DNA from: Zoogloea sp.
GTDB taxonomy: Bacteria; Pseudomonadota; Gammaproteobacteria; Burkholderiales; Rhodocyclaceae
Reading direction: 5' to 3'
Length of the DNA: 35,892 nucleotides
Assembly: GCA_009026175.1 (NCBI GenBank)
Contig: WBTZ01000044.1
Span: 1 to 35,892, forward strand
In this document: piece by piece, positions 14,447 to 22,900 of the stretch
How the letters are laid out: each line of letters opens with the position of its first letter
How positions within the stretch are numbered: position 1 is the first letter of the stretch
The notes under the pieces: generated by a model
The model's input: only the letters and a program-made list of their open reading frames with translations
What the model was told of the DNA's origin: nothing
Database searches by the model: none
Made by a program: the position numbers and the translations under genes

Positions 14447-17400
14447 CTAAGCTGGGCAATGCAAGAAGTGTCGGCACTTCGGGCACTCCCATTGGTTGGG
14501 GCGTGCCTCGAAGTTGCCGGCTAGCAGGCCCTCGGCCGCCGACACGGTGAACTTGTTGTCCCACCTTGGGCTATCGGGCCCCATGGTTTCCACGTCTCCG
14601 GTGCTTAGCACATGGATGCGTGCGTTGAACGAGAGATTCTGGTTCGTCGCAGCCAGGTGCTTCAGCATCCACCGGATTGAAGACCTTTGCCGGCCGAGCT
14701 TGCCCGGTGGCTTAGTGCGCACGAAGTCAATCGTGTATGCGTTCTTACCGGTACTCAAGATGTTGTGCGCCGCTATGTTGATTAGCAGCCCTGCACACTT
14801 GACCTGAAAGGGTTTTGCCATGGCTGCGCGTGGTACGCGTATAAGGCGGCGGCCTGCCGATAGAAGGCTGTTTGCATAGACGCGCAGGTGAGGAAGTGAG
14901 TCCTTGAAGGCATGTCCAATAGATGACAATGTGTTATCTACGTCGTTGGCAACAATTGAAGGGTCAGCGCCGTAGGGGACGAAGAGCTCACGCATCACCG
15001 CACCCTCAATCAAGGCTGCAGGGTGGAGACCCACTGCTGGCTTGAGGTTCTTGACGAAGTCGTAGTAGTAGCGCCTTGGGCAGACCATGTAGGTCATAAA
15101 GCCCTGAAACTCGCACTGTCCAGCATGATGGTCAGCCCCAATCGTGGCGGCTTTGGGTTCCGCAGGTTTGGCCGCGGTGGCGACTCCCTGGACGGGCCGG
15201 AGAAGATGGGCGGCGTTAGAGATTGCGCTCACACACTTGGCCTTGGTTCCGGCCTGGTTCTCGTATAGGACGAGATGCTCGCGGGCCCTGGAAAGCGCGA
15301 CGTAAAGCTTGTTCGACGCCTCAGTTCTTTCCTCGAGGTTTTCTTCCTCGTCAAGCGACTGCAGCAGAGACTCTGGCATGAGGTCTGGGGCTGTAGCCAT
15401 GACGAAGTGCTTCGCGTCAATGTCGACAACGTGAACTGCCTCGAACTCCAGCCCCTTGCTGCCATGGATGGTCATGACTGCAACTGCGTCGAGGCTGTCT
15501 GCCTCGGGCGGTGGCACGCGAAGTTCGCGGTCATCACCGATACGTAGGCGGCGGCGCAGTCGAGAAATAAAGCTTCCGACGGTCTGATACGCGTGGCCGC
15601 CATCAGGCACGCGCAGGAAATAGATGAGCTGCCACAGGGCGATGCGTCGCGTGATATCGAGGATGGTGTTGCCGGCCAAGTGCGGGGCGAGGATGTGCGT
15701 GCGGTCGAGCAGCAGCGAGCAGATGATGTCCCAAGGCGAGTCTTTCGACGAAAGGCCTTTGAAGATGGATTTCCAGCGCTGCAAGGCAGCGATGCCATTC
15801 TTAGACAGGCCTGCTGGTGGGGCATCGAACCACGACAGCGCTTCCGGTCGTGAACTATCAAGCCAGGTGAGGATGAGGTCCACGTCCGCCGTAGGCATTT
15901 CTAGCCCAGGCAGACGCGAGAGGCGCAGCAAGCCGCTCCCTGAGCGGTCAATAAAAAGCTGAAGTAATGCCAGCAGGTCTTTGGTTTCGGGGCGCTGGAA
16001 AATGTCACCAAGGTGCAGGGCGGGTATCCCCGAAGCATTCAAAGCATTGGCCGTCTCGCCACACGTATCGTGCCTGCTCGCCAAGACCACCTGATCCCTG
16101 TAAGCCACTCCGAGTTTGTGGATGCGGGCAACATTGGCTGCCACTTCACCTTGTACGATGTCCGTGGTTGGGCACTTGACATGAAGCGGCGTCACGCCGC
16201 TCGCGCCTCGAGCGGGTTCTACGTAATCGAGTGGGAGAAGGTGTTGCAGTGGGTGGCTTTCGCGTCCTGTGTACTCAAAAACTCGAACGACTTCCTCGTA
16301 GCTTCGTCGGTTCTCGTTTAGCGGAAAGGGCACGTGGTCGGGGTAGTCGTCGCCGAATTTCACGATGCTGCGCATAGAGGCGCCGCGGAAGCGGTAAATG
16401 GCTTGACGGGCGTCGCCGACCACCCAGAGCGTTTCCGCATGGGCGGCCAGGGCCTTCACCAACTGGGCGCTTGCTCGATTGACGTCCTGATACTCGTCGA
16501 CCAGAATGTGCTTGAAACGACCCACGCTGGGTTTGAAGCTCTCATAGTTGTCGGTCAGCGCGAGCGCTGGCAGCATCACCAAGTCGCCCATGTCAACGAG
16601 ATGGGGGTTGTCCTTAGTGTTTGCCTCGTAGCAGTTGTAAAGTTTCGCCACATCGCGTTGCCGAGCAAGTAAGTCGGCCGGCGTTTCCGCTGCCGAAGCC
16701 TCCACCGCTGCTGCGTACGTGGCGGCATCTGCGAGTTCGTCTTTCGCTCGTTGAATGGCCTCAACGACGGTTTTCAGCCAGTCGAGCGGGTCGCCCAAGG
16801 GGTTGAACGCCTGCAGGTCCAGACTGTAAATATGCGGCTCGAGTACCGCAATCTCGGCCATCTTGTCCGCGACCCCAAAGCGAGACTGAAGGCTGAACTT
16901 CTGGCAGTTTTTTCGCAGGAACTCTAGCCCGAACGCATGGAAGGTGCCGACCCACATCTGATGTGCGTTCTCCACACCCAGCTGCTGTAGACGGTCCACG
17001 ATTTCTCTCGCCGCTCGATTCGAGAAGGTTAGCAGCAGCAACTCTTCTGGCTTCGCGCCGTTTTCCAAGAGACGCTGTACCCGCATCAGCAGTGTTGCTG
17101 TCTTGCCGGTGCCGGGGCCTGCCTTTACCAGCGATGTCGTAGCCTTGGATTCGGCGGCGGCTATCTGCTCAGCCGTCGGTACGAAGGCCTTAGGAGGTTC
17201 AGAGGCCTCTTCAACCGGCTCGGGTAGCAGCAAGCCATCCAGCAGCTGCTGCCTGACAAGTTCTAAGGGAAGTTCGAGCTCCCTCGCGAGTTGGTCTGCC
17301 GTCCTCCCTGAGAGGAACAGGTTGCGGGCCACATCTCTTGGTAGCAGCAACTCGCGCGCAAAGATGTTGGCTTGCAGCTCCGCGCGCTCGCGCGCCCCAT

Positions 17401-17776
17401 AGGCCTCGACCTTCTGGGTACCGGATGTCTCGCCGTCCTCCGGCTTCAGTGTGGTGTCGACGACCTTGTGACAGCCATCATGCGTCTCGTGATGCAGCTT
17501 CCAGTGCCCGAATTCATGCGCCACAAGGAAGGCCCGCTCTCCCGTTGAAACGTCGTTGCGGACAACGATATGTTGGAAATCGTGGTCCAGCATCGCATCA
17601 GCGCCCCCGAGGGCTCTGTCCGAGGGGGGGGCGTCCGAAATCAGGAAATTCTCAGCATCTTCGTGGGCAACAGCAGTAACGACGACATGGGAGACAATGC
17701 CCGATGCGGCAGTTTCTTTGAAAATGTGCTGTCGCAGCCGCCTCGCCGCCTCGCGAGCGCGATGGAAGGGGGTCAC
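14447..17776 (-). CDS. ImmA/IrrE metalloprotease fused to UvrD-like helicase and putative nuclease
   Basis: A 1109-aa multidomain protein. Residues 1-190 form an ImmA/IrrE-type zinc peptidase with HEFGH (87-91) and a further glutamate in RAELQANIFARELLLP. A UvrD/Rep-type SF1 helicase follows: P-loop AGPGTGKT (219-226), TFSNRAAREI, DEYQDVN, VVGDARQAIYRFRGA, MTIHGSKGLEFEAV and YVALSRAREHL. The last 190 residues have MVCPRRYYYDFV, a TIDFVRTK segment and a final ECPKCRHFLHC cluster, recalling the iron-sulphur PD-(D/E)XK nucleases of AddB type. The GTG start at 17776 has GGAGGA upstream and overlaps the previous stop (GTGA). Likely an antiphage or DNA-damage effector and possibly a sensor, by inference. 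Confidence 0.85.
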   Translation of the reverse strand: MTPFHRAREAARRLRQHIFKETAASGIVSHVVVTAVAHEDAENFLISDAPPSDRALGGADAMLDHDFQHIVVRNDVSTGERAFLVAHEFGHWKLHHETHDGCHKVVDTTLKPEDGETSGTQKVEAYGARERAELQANIFARELLLPRDVARNLFLSGRTADQLARELELPLELVRQQLLDGLLLPEPVEEASEPPKAFVPTAEQIAAAESKATTSLVKAGPGTGKTATLLMRVQRLLENGAKPEELLLLTFSNRAAREIVDRLQQLGVENAHQMWVGTFHAFGLEFLRKNCQKFSLQSRFGVADKMAEIAVLEPHIYSLDLQAFNPLGDPLDWLKTVVEAIQRAKDELADAATYAAAVEASAAETPADLLARQRDVAKLYNCYEANTKDNPHLVDMGDLVMLPALALTDNYESFKPSVGRFKHILVDEYQDVNRASAQLVKALAAHAETLWVVGDARQAIYRFRGASMRSIVKFGDDYPDHVPFPLNENRRSYEEVVRVFEYTGRESHPLQHLLPLDYVEPARGASGVTPLHVKCPTTDIVQGEVAANVARIHKLGVAYRDQVVLASRHDTCGETANALNASGIPALHLGDIFQRPETKDLLALLQLFIDRSGSGLLRLSRLPGLEMPTADVDLILTWLDSSRPEALSWFDAPPAGLSKNGIAALQRWKSIFKGLSSKDSPWDIICSLLLDRTHILAPHLAGNTILDITRRIALWQLIYFLRVPDGGHAYQTVGSFISRLRRRLRIGDDRELRVPPPEADSLDAVAVMTIHGSKGLEFEAVHVVDIDAKHFVMATAPDLMPESLLQSLDEEENLEERTEASNKLYVALSRAREHLVLYENQAGTKAKCVSAISNAAHLLRPVQGVATAAKPAEPKAATIGADHHAGQCEFQGFMTYMVCPRRYYYDFVKNLKPAVGLHPAALIEGAVMRELFVPYGADPSIVANDVDNTLSSIGHAFKDSLPHLRVYANSLLSAGRRLIRVPRAAMAKPFQVKCAGLLINIAAHNILSTGKNAYTIDFVRTKPPGKLGRQRSSIRWMLKHLAATNQNLSFNARIHVLSTGDVETMGPDSPRWDNKFTVSAAEGLLAGNFEARPNQWECPKCRHFLHCPA

Positions 17777-18408
17777 GAGGCGTCCTCCTCCGTTTGGAGT
17801 GCCAGAAGTCGCTTCTTCTCGTCTTCGCTCACAGTCAAGGAGCGAACAGCGCTCTCCCAGGTCTCCACGCCGGGCACATCCGGTGGACGGGCGGAACTGT
17901 AGCTTCTGGAGCCCACGAGCTGTGGACCCAGGCATTGGATAAGGTCTTCTGACAACACGTTCAGATGCTGCGCCAAATCCCGGACGACCTTCGCGGGCAC
18001 GTTGGTGATGGTCGTGAGAACTTTGACCAGGAGCAGTGCGTTGCTGCCGAACCCGACAGCGGCTGCAGCCCGGGCCAGCTTGGCGCCGACCAACGTGGCG
18101 ACCGCGCGCTTCGTGGCTTCGATGTCCGAGGTTGGCACCGATTTCCCGTCGATTTTGTGAAGCTGATTCAGTACGTAGCTCTGAAGGCGAGAGACGGACT
18201 CTTCAGAGACGTCGGCAATGTCCGCCGCCGGCACCTCAGGCGAAGCCTCGTAAGCCGACCAAAGAGCGGCGAACTCGAGGATGTCCTCACTGTATTCAGG
18301 GTGGGCTTCGCAGGCGCGAAGAACCAGGGCGGGCGACGGCTTGTCGGCGGAGAAGAAGAACTCGTCCAGAACTTCATCGAGCGACAGCCTACGAATGGGC
18401 GATGTCAT
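17773..18408 (-). CDS. Unknown 211-aa protein between sigma factor and protease-helicase
   Basis: A 211-aa soluble, mostly helical protein without a family I recognise. The N-terminus (RRLSLDEVLDEFFFSADKPS) is acidic. The middle has a repetitive Ala-rich helix (GAKLARAAAAVGFGSNAL), then VVRDLAQHLNVLSEDLIQCLG, which looks like a small HTH-like unit. It overlaps both neighbours by 4 bases or fewer (ATGA with the sigma gene, GTGA with the helicase gene), so the three proteins are made together. Its place between a sigma factor and an ImmA-like protease makes it a candidate anti-sigma factor or protease substrate, by analogy with ImmR/ImmA pairs. There is no direct motif evidence. Confidence 0.7.
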   Translation of the reverse strand: MTSPIRRLSLDEVLDEFFFSADKPSPALVLRACEAHPEYSEDILEFAALWSAYEASPEVPAADIADVSEESVSRLQSYVLNQLHKIDGKSVPTSDIEATKRAVATLVGAKLARAAAAVGFGSNALLLVKVLTTITNVPAKVVRDLAQHLNVLSEDLIQCLGPQLVGSRSYSSARPPDVPGVETWESAVRSLTVSEDEKKRLLALQTEEDAS

Positions 18409-19136
18409 TGCTTGAACTCCTTCCGCATCTCTGCGACCTTATCGAGGGCTGTGTTCTTATAGGTATTGATGGTTCGAGTGCTGACTCCAAGCGCAGCCGC
18501 AATGTCCTTGACGGACATCTCGTCTACGAACAGCATCGTGTAGACGAAAAACTCTTGCTTAGTGAGGACAGCCTGGAGATGGGCGACGATCTGAGCATGC
18601 TCTTGTTTGCTGGCCAGGGCGTCGGCCGGTGTAGCGTGCTGGCGAAGCGCGGAGACTTGTCGAATGGTCTTGTCAGGGTCATCGTCTTCGTCCGAGCGTT
18701 CCATGGCATCGAGGCTGTCCTGGAGGTTGCGCTTTTTGGCCAGCAGACGGCGCTGAAAATCGAGAGCACGGCGTTTGAACAGCTGCCCAAACAGCTTTTC
18801 GGCATGCGCTGCGTCACCTGGGCGCGTGACTAAGCACTCCCAGACGTACTGCGACAGCTCCTCGGCGGCCTGGTCGAGGTTCCCGATGTTTCCAGGGTAG
18901 ATGCCGCTACGCACTGCGAAGCCCTTGGCGAGGCTGAGCAAGCGCCGCGACAGCACCCTTGAAAGCATCCCGACACGGCTGGTGTTTCCAGCCTCACGAG
19001 CGCGTCCGAATATTCGAAAGACCTGCTCATCGGGGATGAACAGTGGGTCATGCCCCCAGTCCGTGCGCGCCAGCCTAGCCAGAAGAGCGCGGTCATCAAG
19101 GGCCTCTACGGCAGCGTCAGATTCTCGTTTGTGCAT
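18405..19136 (-). CDS. Sigma-70-family (ECF-like) RNA polymerase sigma factor
   Basis: A 243-aa protein. The central part (LDQAAEELSQYVWECLV, LFGQLFKRRALDFQRRLL) resembles sigma region 2, and the C-terminus has a region 4 helix-turn-helix, LTKQEFFVYTMLFVDEMSV then KDIAAALGVSTRTINTYKN, which reads the -35 element. No sensor or anti-sigma membrane domain is fused. ATG at 19136 is chosen over an upstream in-frame ATG at 19277 because the extra 47 residues look non-coding and overlap the promoter-like element at 19202-19231. It is first in a three-gene operon. The same element lies before bilA, so it probably controls itself and the Bil operon. Confidence 0.82.
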   Translation of the reverse strand: MHKRESDAAVEALDDRALLARLARTDWGHDPLFIPDEQVFRIFGRAREAGNTSRVGMLSRVLSRRLLSLAKGFAVRSGIYPGNIGNLDQAAEELSQYVWECLVTRPGDAAHAEKLFGQLFKRRALDFQRRLLAKKRNLQDSLDAMERSDEDDDPDKTIRQVSALRQHATPADALASKQEHAQIVAHLQAVLTKQEFFVYTMLFVDEMSVKDIAAALGVSTRTINTYKNTALDKVAEMRKEFKQ

Positions 19137-19201
19137 CGTTGTTTTCCGTTGGTCACGCAAACACCCTCTCGTGGTTTTCAATGGATGCCCCCTCGCATGA
19201 C

Positions 19202-19231
19202 TAAGTCGCAAGAGAAGCCGAAAATCGGAAG
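19202..19231 (-). promoter_or_regulatory. Shared sigma-regulon element upstream of sigma gene
   Basis: The minus strand reads CTTCCGATTT, 11 bases, TGCGACTTA, identical in both blocks and spacing to the site at 14397-14426, whereas the spacers differ. As TTCCGA-N17-GACTTA it would start transcription near 19195, about 58 bases before the sigma start codon. Confidence 0.75.
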
Positions 19232-19322
19232 CTACCGGGCCCAGCAGGATAAAATGACCCACGAAGGATGGCTCCACGGCAGCGGATTCCTAACTGCTCA
19301 GTATGCGATAACTTCGCGTTAC

Positions 19323-19619
19323 ATGTGCATAGGTCGAGCCACCGATACGCTGCTCGCGCGGGTGGTCCAGATCTTCGGCAGCGCCCAGCCCCACCATGCC
19401 TATCGCTTCGCCAACGCCCGGGGCTCGCGCATGAAGGTGCTGGTCAATGACGGGTTCGGGCTGTGGCTCGTCGCCCGGCGTCTTCACCAAGGGCGTTTCG
19501 TCTGGCCGGCGCCCACCGCGGAGGGCCGTCTGGTGCTCTCGTGAGCCCAGTTTGACGCGCTGGTGCTGGGGCTGCCGTGGCAGCGGGTGGGCGATGGAGG
19601 TGTCATTTCCCTGGTGTGA
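19323..19619 (+). pseudogene. tnpB: IS66 tnpB remnant with premature stop
   Basis: The plus strand encodes most of the IS66 accessory protein TnpB: ATDTLLARVVQIFGSAQ, HHAYRFANARGSRMKVLV, NDGFGLWLVARRLHQGRF. After RLVLS an in-frame TGA (19542-19544) is followed without shift by AQFDALVLGLPWQRVG and the normal end at 19619. The first 15 or so codons are missing, homology starting near 19332. No tnpA, tnpC or terminal repeat adjoins it. With the IS66 derivative at 9966-10505 it brackets the defence genes. Confidence 0.85.
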
Positions 19620-19643
19620 ACGGCCGGCAATCCGGGTTTGTGT

Positions 19644-19706
19644 GCTTCTCTATGTTCAGTGGCAGAACAGGGAACCACGGATGGAATGGATACCGGCGTC
19701 GTCAGT
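19644..19706 (+). repeat. 63-bp direct repeat, right copy
   Basis: A 60/63 copy of 9728-9790. It still encodes the last residues of the lipoprotein (LYVQWQNREPRMEWIPASSVS, here followed by LP and a stop at 19719) but without the rest of the gene, so it is a gene-end fragment. It begins 25 bases after the tnpB remnant. Confidence 0.95.
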
Positions 19707-19744
19707 CTCATTGCCTTAATCCCCAGCTATCGATCCACACTACT

Positions 19745-19770
19745 GGCTGCGTAATGTGCTTTACGCAGCC
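19745..19770. terminator. Perfect 10-bp hairpin downstream of repeat
   Basis: GGCTGCGTAA and TTACGCAGCC pair across a 6-base loop. There is no clear T run, so termination is only a possibility. It could also be a recombination-end relic. Confidence 0.4.
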
Positions 19771-19840
19771 CGAATTAGCATTGTACGTTTGCGAATCTCA
19801 CGTAGCGGGATACACACACGCATGTTGAAGCTGAAGTTAT

Positions 19841-19892
19841 GCGACAAGCCTGTCAACCACCTGTTGAGTTTGGTGATAGACAGGCTTATCGC
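19841..19892. repeat. 14-bp inverted repeat downstream of czcA
   Basis: GCGACAAGCCTGTC (19841-19854) and GACAGGCTTATCGC (19879-19892) are inverted copies with one mismatch and a 24-base loop. It lies 27 bases past the czcA stop. It could end the leftward czc transcript, although no T run follows, or be a recombination site. Confidence 0.5.
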
Positions 19893-19918
19893 AGAGAAGA
19901 TGTCCTTTTAGGCTGGAA

Positions 19919-22900
19919 TCAGCTCTTCTCGGACGCGAAATCATCCTTTCGGTTGTCATCATCCGAGCCGTGTGCCAACCGATACAGCAGCGGCAGTACA
20001 AGCAAGGTGAGAATGGTCGATGAAAGGATGCCACCAATCACGACGGTGGCCAGGGGGCGCTGAACCTCCGCCCCCGTCCCTGTAGCGATCGCCATCGGCA
20101 CAAAACCCAGCGATGCCACCAGGGCGGTCATCAGGACGGGGCGCAAGCGGGTCAAGGCCCCCTCGTGGATCGCCGGATCAAGCGCTTGGCCTTCCTCGCG
20201 CAGACTGCGGATATAGGCAATCATCACCAAGCCATTGAGCACCGCAACGCCGCACAGGGCAATGAAGCCCACGGCGGCCGAGATCGACAGCGGGATGCCG
20301 CGCAGCCATAGGGCGATGATGCCCCCGGTCAGCGCGAAGGGAATGCCCGAGAACACCAGCAATCCGTCCTTGATGTTGCCGAACATCGCGAACAGCAGCA
20401 CGAAGACGAGAAGCAGCGCGACAGGCACCACAATCTGCAGGCGCGCAGCCGCAGATTGCAGGTTCTCGAAGGTCCCGCCCCAACTGGTCCAGTAGCCCGT
20501 CGGCACCTTGATCTGCGCCAGGCCCTGCTCTGCCTCCGCAACGAAGGAACCAATGTCCCGCCCGCGTACATTCGCACTCACCACGATCCGGCGCTTGCCG
20601 TTCTCCCGGCTCACCTGGTTGGGGCCGGGTGACAGGTCCAGGCTGGCGATCTCGGCCAGCGGGATGAAGTTCGCCCGTGAGTCTCCTGTGGCACCACCAC
20701 GTGGCAGCGGGATCGGCAGTCGCTTGATCGCCTCCAGATCACTTCTCAGGTTATCGGGAAGACGAACCTGAATGTCGAAACGACGATCGCCCTCGAAGAC
20801 GGTTCCAGCCTCTCGCCCCCCGATGGCGGTCGCCACGGCATCCTGCACATCCCCGACATTCAGCCCGTAGCGGGAGCTCTTCTCCCGGTCGATCTGAACG
20901 GTCAACACCGGCAGGCCGGTGGTCTGCTCGACCTTCACTTCCGAGGCCCCATCGATCTTCTGCAGCATGGCGGCGATCTCCGCGGCGCTTCCGTTCAGCA
21001 CCTCCATGTCGTCGCCAAAGATCTTGATGGCCACGTCGCTGCGCACCCCGGAGATCAGCTCGTTGAAACGCAGCTGGATGGGCTGGGAGAACTCGTAGCT
21101 GTTGCCGGGCAGGCTGGCCACCTCAGCCTGGATCGCTTCGAGCAGGGCGTCTCGCGTTCGCCTGGGCTCAGGCCAGTCTCTCTCAGGCTTGAGCATGATG
21201 TAGCCATCCGAGATGTTGGGCGGCATCGGGTCCGAAGCGATCTCCGCCGTCCCGGTCCGCGCAAAGACGCGCTCGACCTCCGGAAACTTCTCCTTCAGCC
21301 GGCTCTCCAGCTGCCGCTGCATGGCCACCGACTGGGTCAGGCTGGTGCCAGGGATGCGCAGGGCCTGGATGGCGAAATCCCCTTCATTGAGGTTCGGGAT
21401 GAACTCGCTGCCCATCCGCGTGGTGATCAGGCCACTAAAAATGACCGTCACGAGGGCAAACGTGAGCACAACAGGCTTGGCGTTCATAGCCCATTGGAGG
21501 ACGGGCGCATAGGTTTCCTTAGCTAGCTGCATCAAGCGGTTCTCCTTCTCGGAGACGTTGTCGCCGATGAAGAGGGCCACCGCAGCCGGTATGAAGCTCA
21601 CCGACAGGATCATCGCGCCCAGCAGGGCAATAACGACGGTGAAGGCCATTGGATGGAACATCTTGCCCTCTACGCCGGTCAGGGCAAAGATCGGCAGATA
21701 AACCACCATGATGATCAACTGCCCGAAAAGCAGGGCCCGCCGCGACTCGCGGGAAGCCTTGAAGACCTCGTGGAAGCGCTCTGTCCGATTGAGGGGACGG
21801 CCGAGGGATGCCCGGGTGTGCGCAAGCCTGCGGACGCAGTTCTCGACGATCACCACGGCGCCGTCGATGATGATGCCGAAATCGAGTGCCCCGAGACTCA
21901 TCAGGTTAGCGCTAACCTTGTTGACTACCATACCCGAGAACGTAAACAGCATTGCCAACGGGATGATGCAGGCGGTGATCAGCGCGGCCCGAATGTTGCC
22001 AAGGAACAGGAACAGGATCGTGATGACGAGAATGGCACCTTCGAGAAGGTTCTTTTTCACCGTGGCAATCGCCTTGTCCACCAGCGTGGTCCGGTCGTAG
22101 ACAGTGACCGCCTCCACTCCGGTCGGCAGGTTGCGGTTTATCTCCTCCATCTTCCTGTCCACCGCCTGGGAGACCGTCCGACTGTTCTGGCCGATCAACA
22201 TGAAGACTGTGCCGAGCACCACCTCCCGGCCGTTGTCGGTGGCGGCCCCAGTGCGCAGCTCGCGACCGATCCCCACCTCTGCCACATCGCGGATGCGGAT
22301 CGGCAGCCCCTGGGCAGTACCGATGATGACGTTGCGGATGTCCTCTTCAGTCTTCACCTGGCCGGGAGCGCGAACCAGGTACTGCTCCCCCCGCTTCTCG
22401 ATATAACCGGCGCCGACGTTGCCGTTGTTGCGCTCCAGCGCCGTGACGATCTCCTGCAGCGTCATGCCGTAGGCCGCCAGGCGCTCCGGCAGGGGAGCCA
22501 CCTGATACTCCTTGGCAAACCCGCCGATCGAGTTGATCTCCGTCACGCCCGGCACATTGCGCAGTTGCGGCTTGATGATCCAGTCTTGGATCTCGCGCAG
22601 GTCGGTGGCGGTATACGGGCTACCGTCCGGCTTCCTGGCGCCTTCCCTGGCCTCCACCGTCCACAGGTAGATCTCACCAAGCCCAGTCGAGATCGGCCCC
22701 AGGGCCGGCGAGATGCCGGCAGGCAGCTTGTCCCGCGCGCCCTGGATCCGCTCATTCACCAGCTGCCGGGCGAAGTAGATGTCGGTTCCGTCCTTGAAGA
22801 TCACCGTCACCTGGGATAGACCATAGCGGGACAGGGAGCGCGTCTGGACCAAGTTGGGCAGACCCGCCATCACAGTCTCGATGGGATAGGTCACGCGCTG

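Noticed and set aside
17777-17935. Longer N-terminus (53 extra residues) for the protease-helicase
   Set aside because: The added part lies in the preceding gene in another frame and has no domain character, whereas the GTG at 17776 has GGAGGA upstream and a GTGA overlap.
19137-19277. Longer N-terminus for the sigma factor from ATG 19277
   Set aside because: The extra 47 residues show no sigma-like sequence and would put the promoter-like element inside the coding region.
20178-22819. Long plus-strand open frames opposite czcA and czcB
   Set aside because: These are antisense shadows of well-conserved RND genes and carry no motif.
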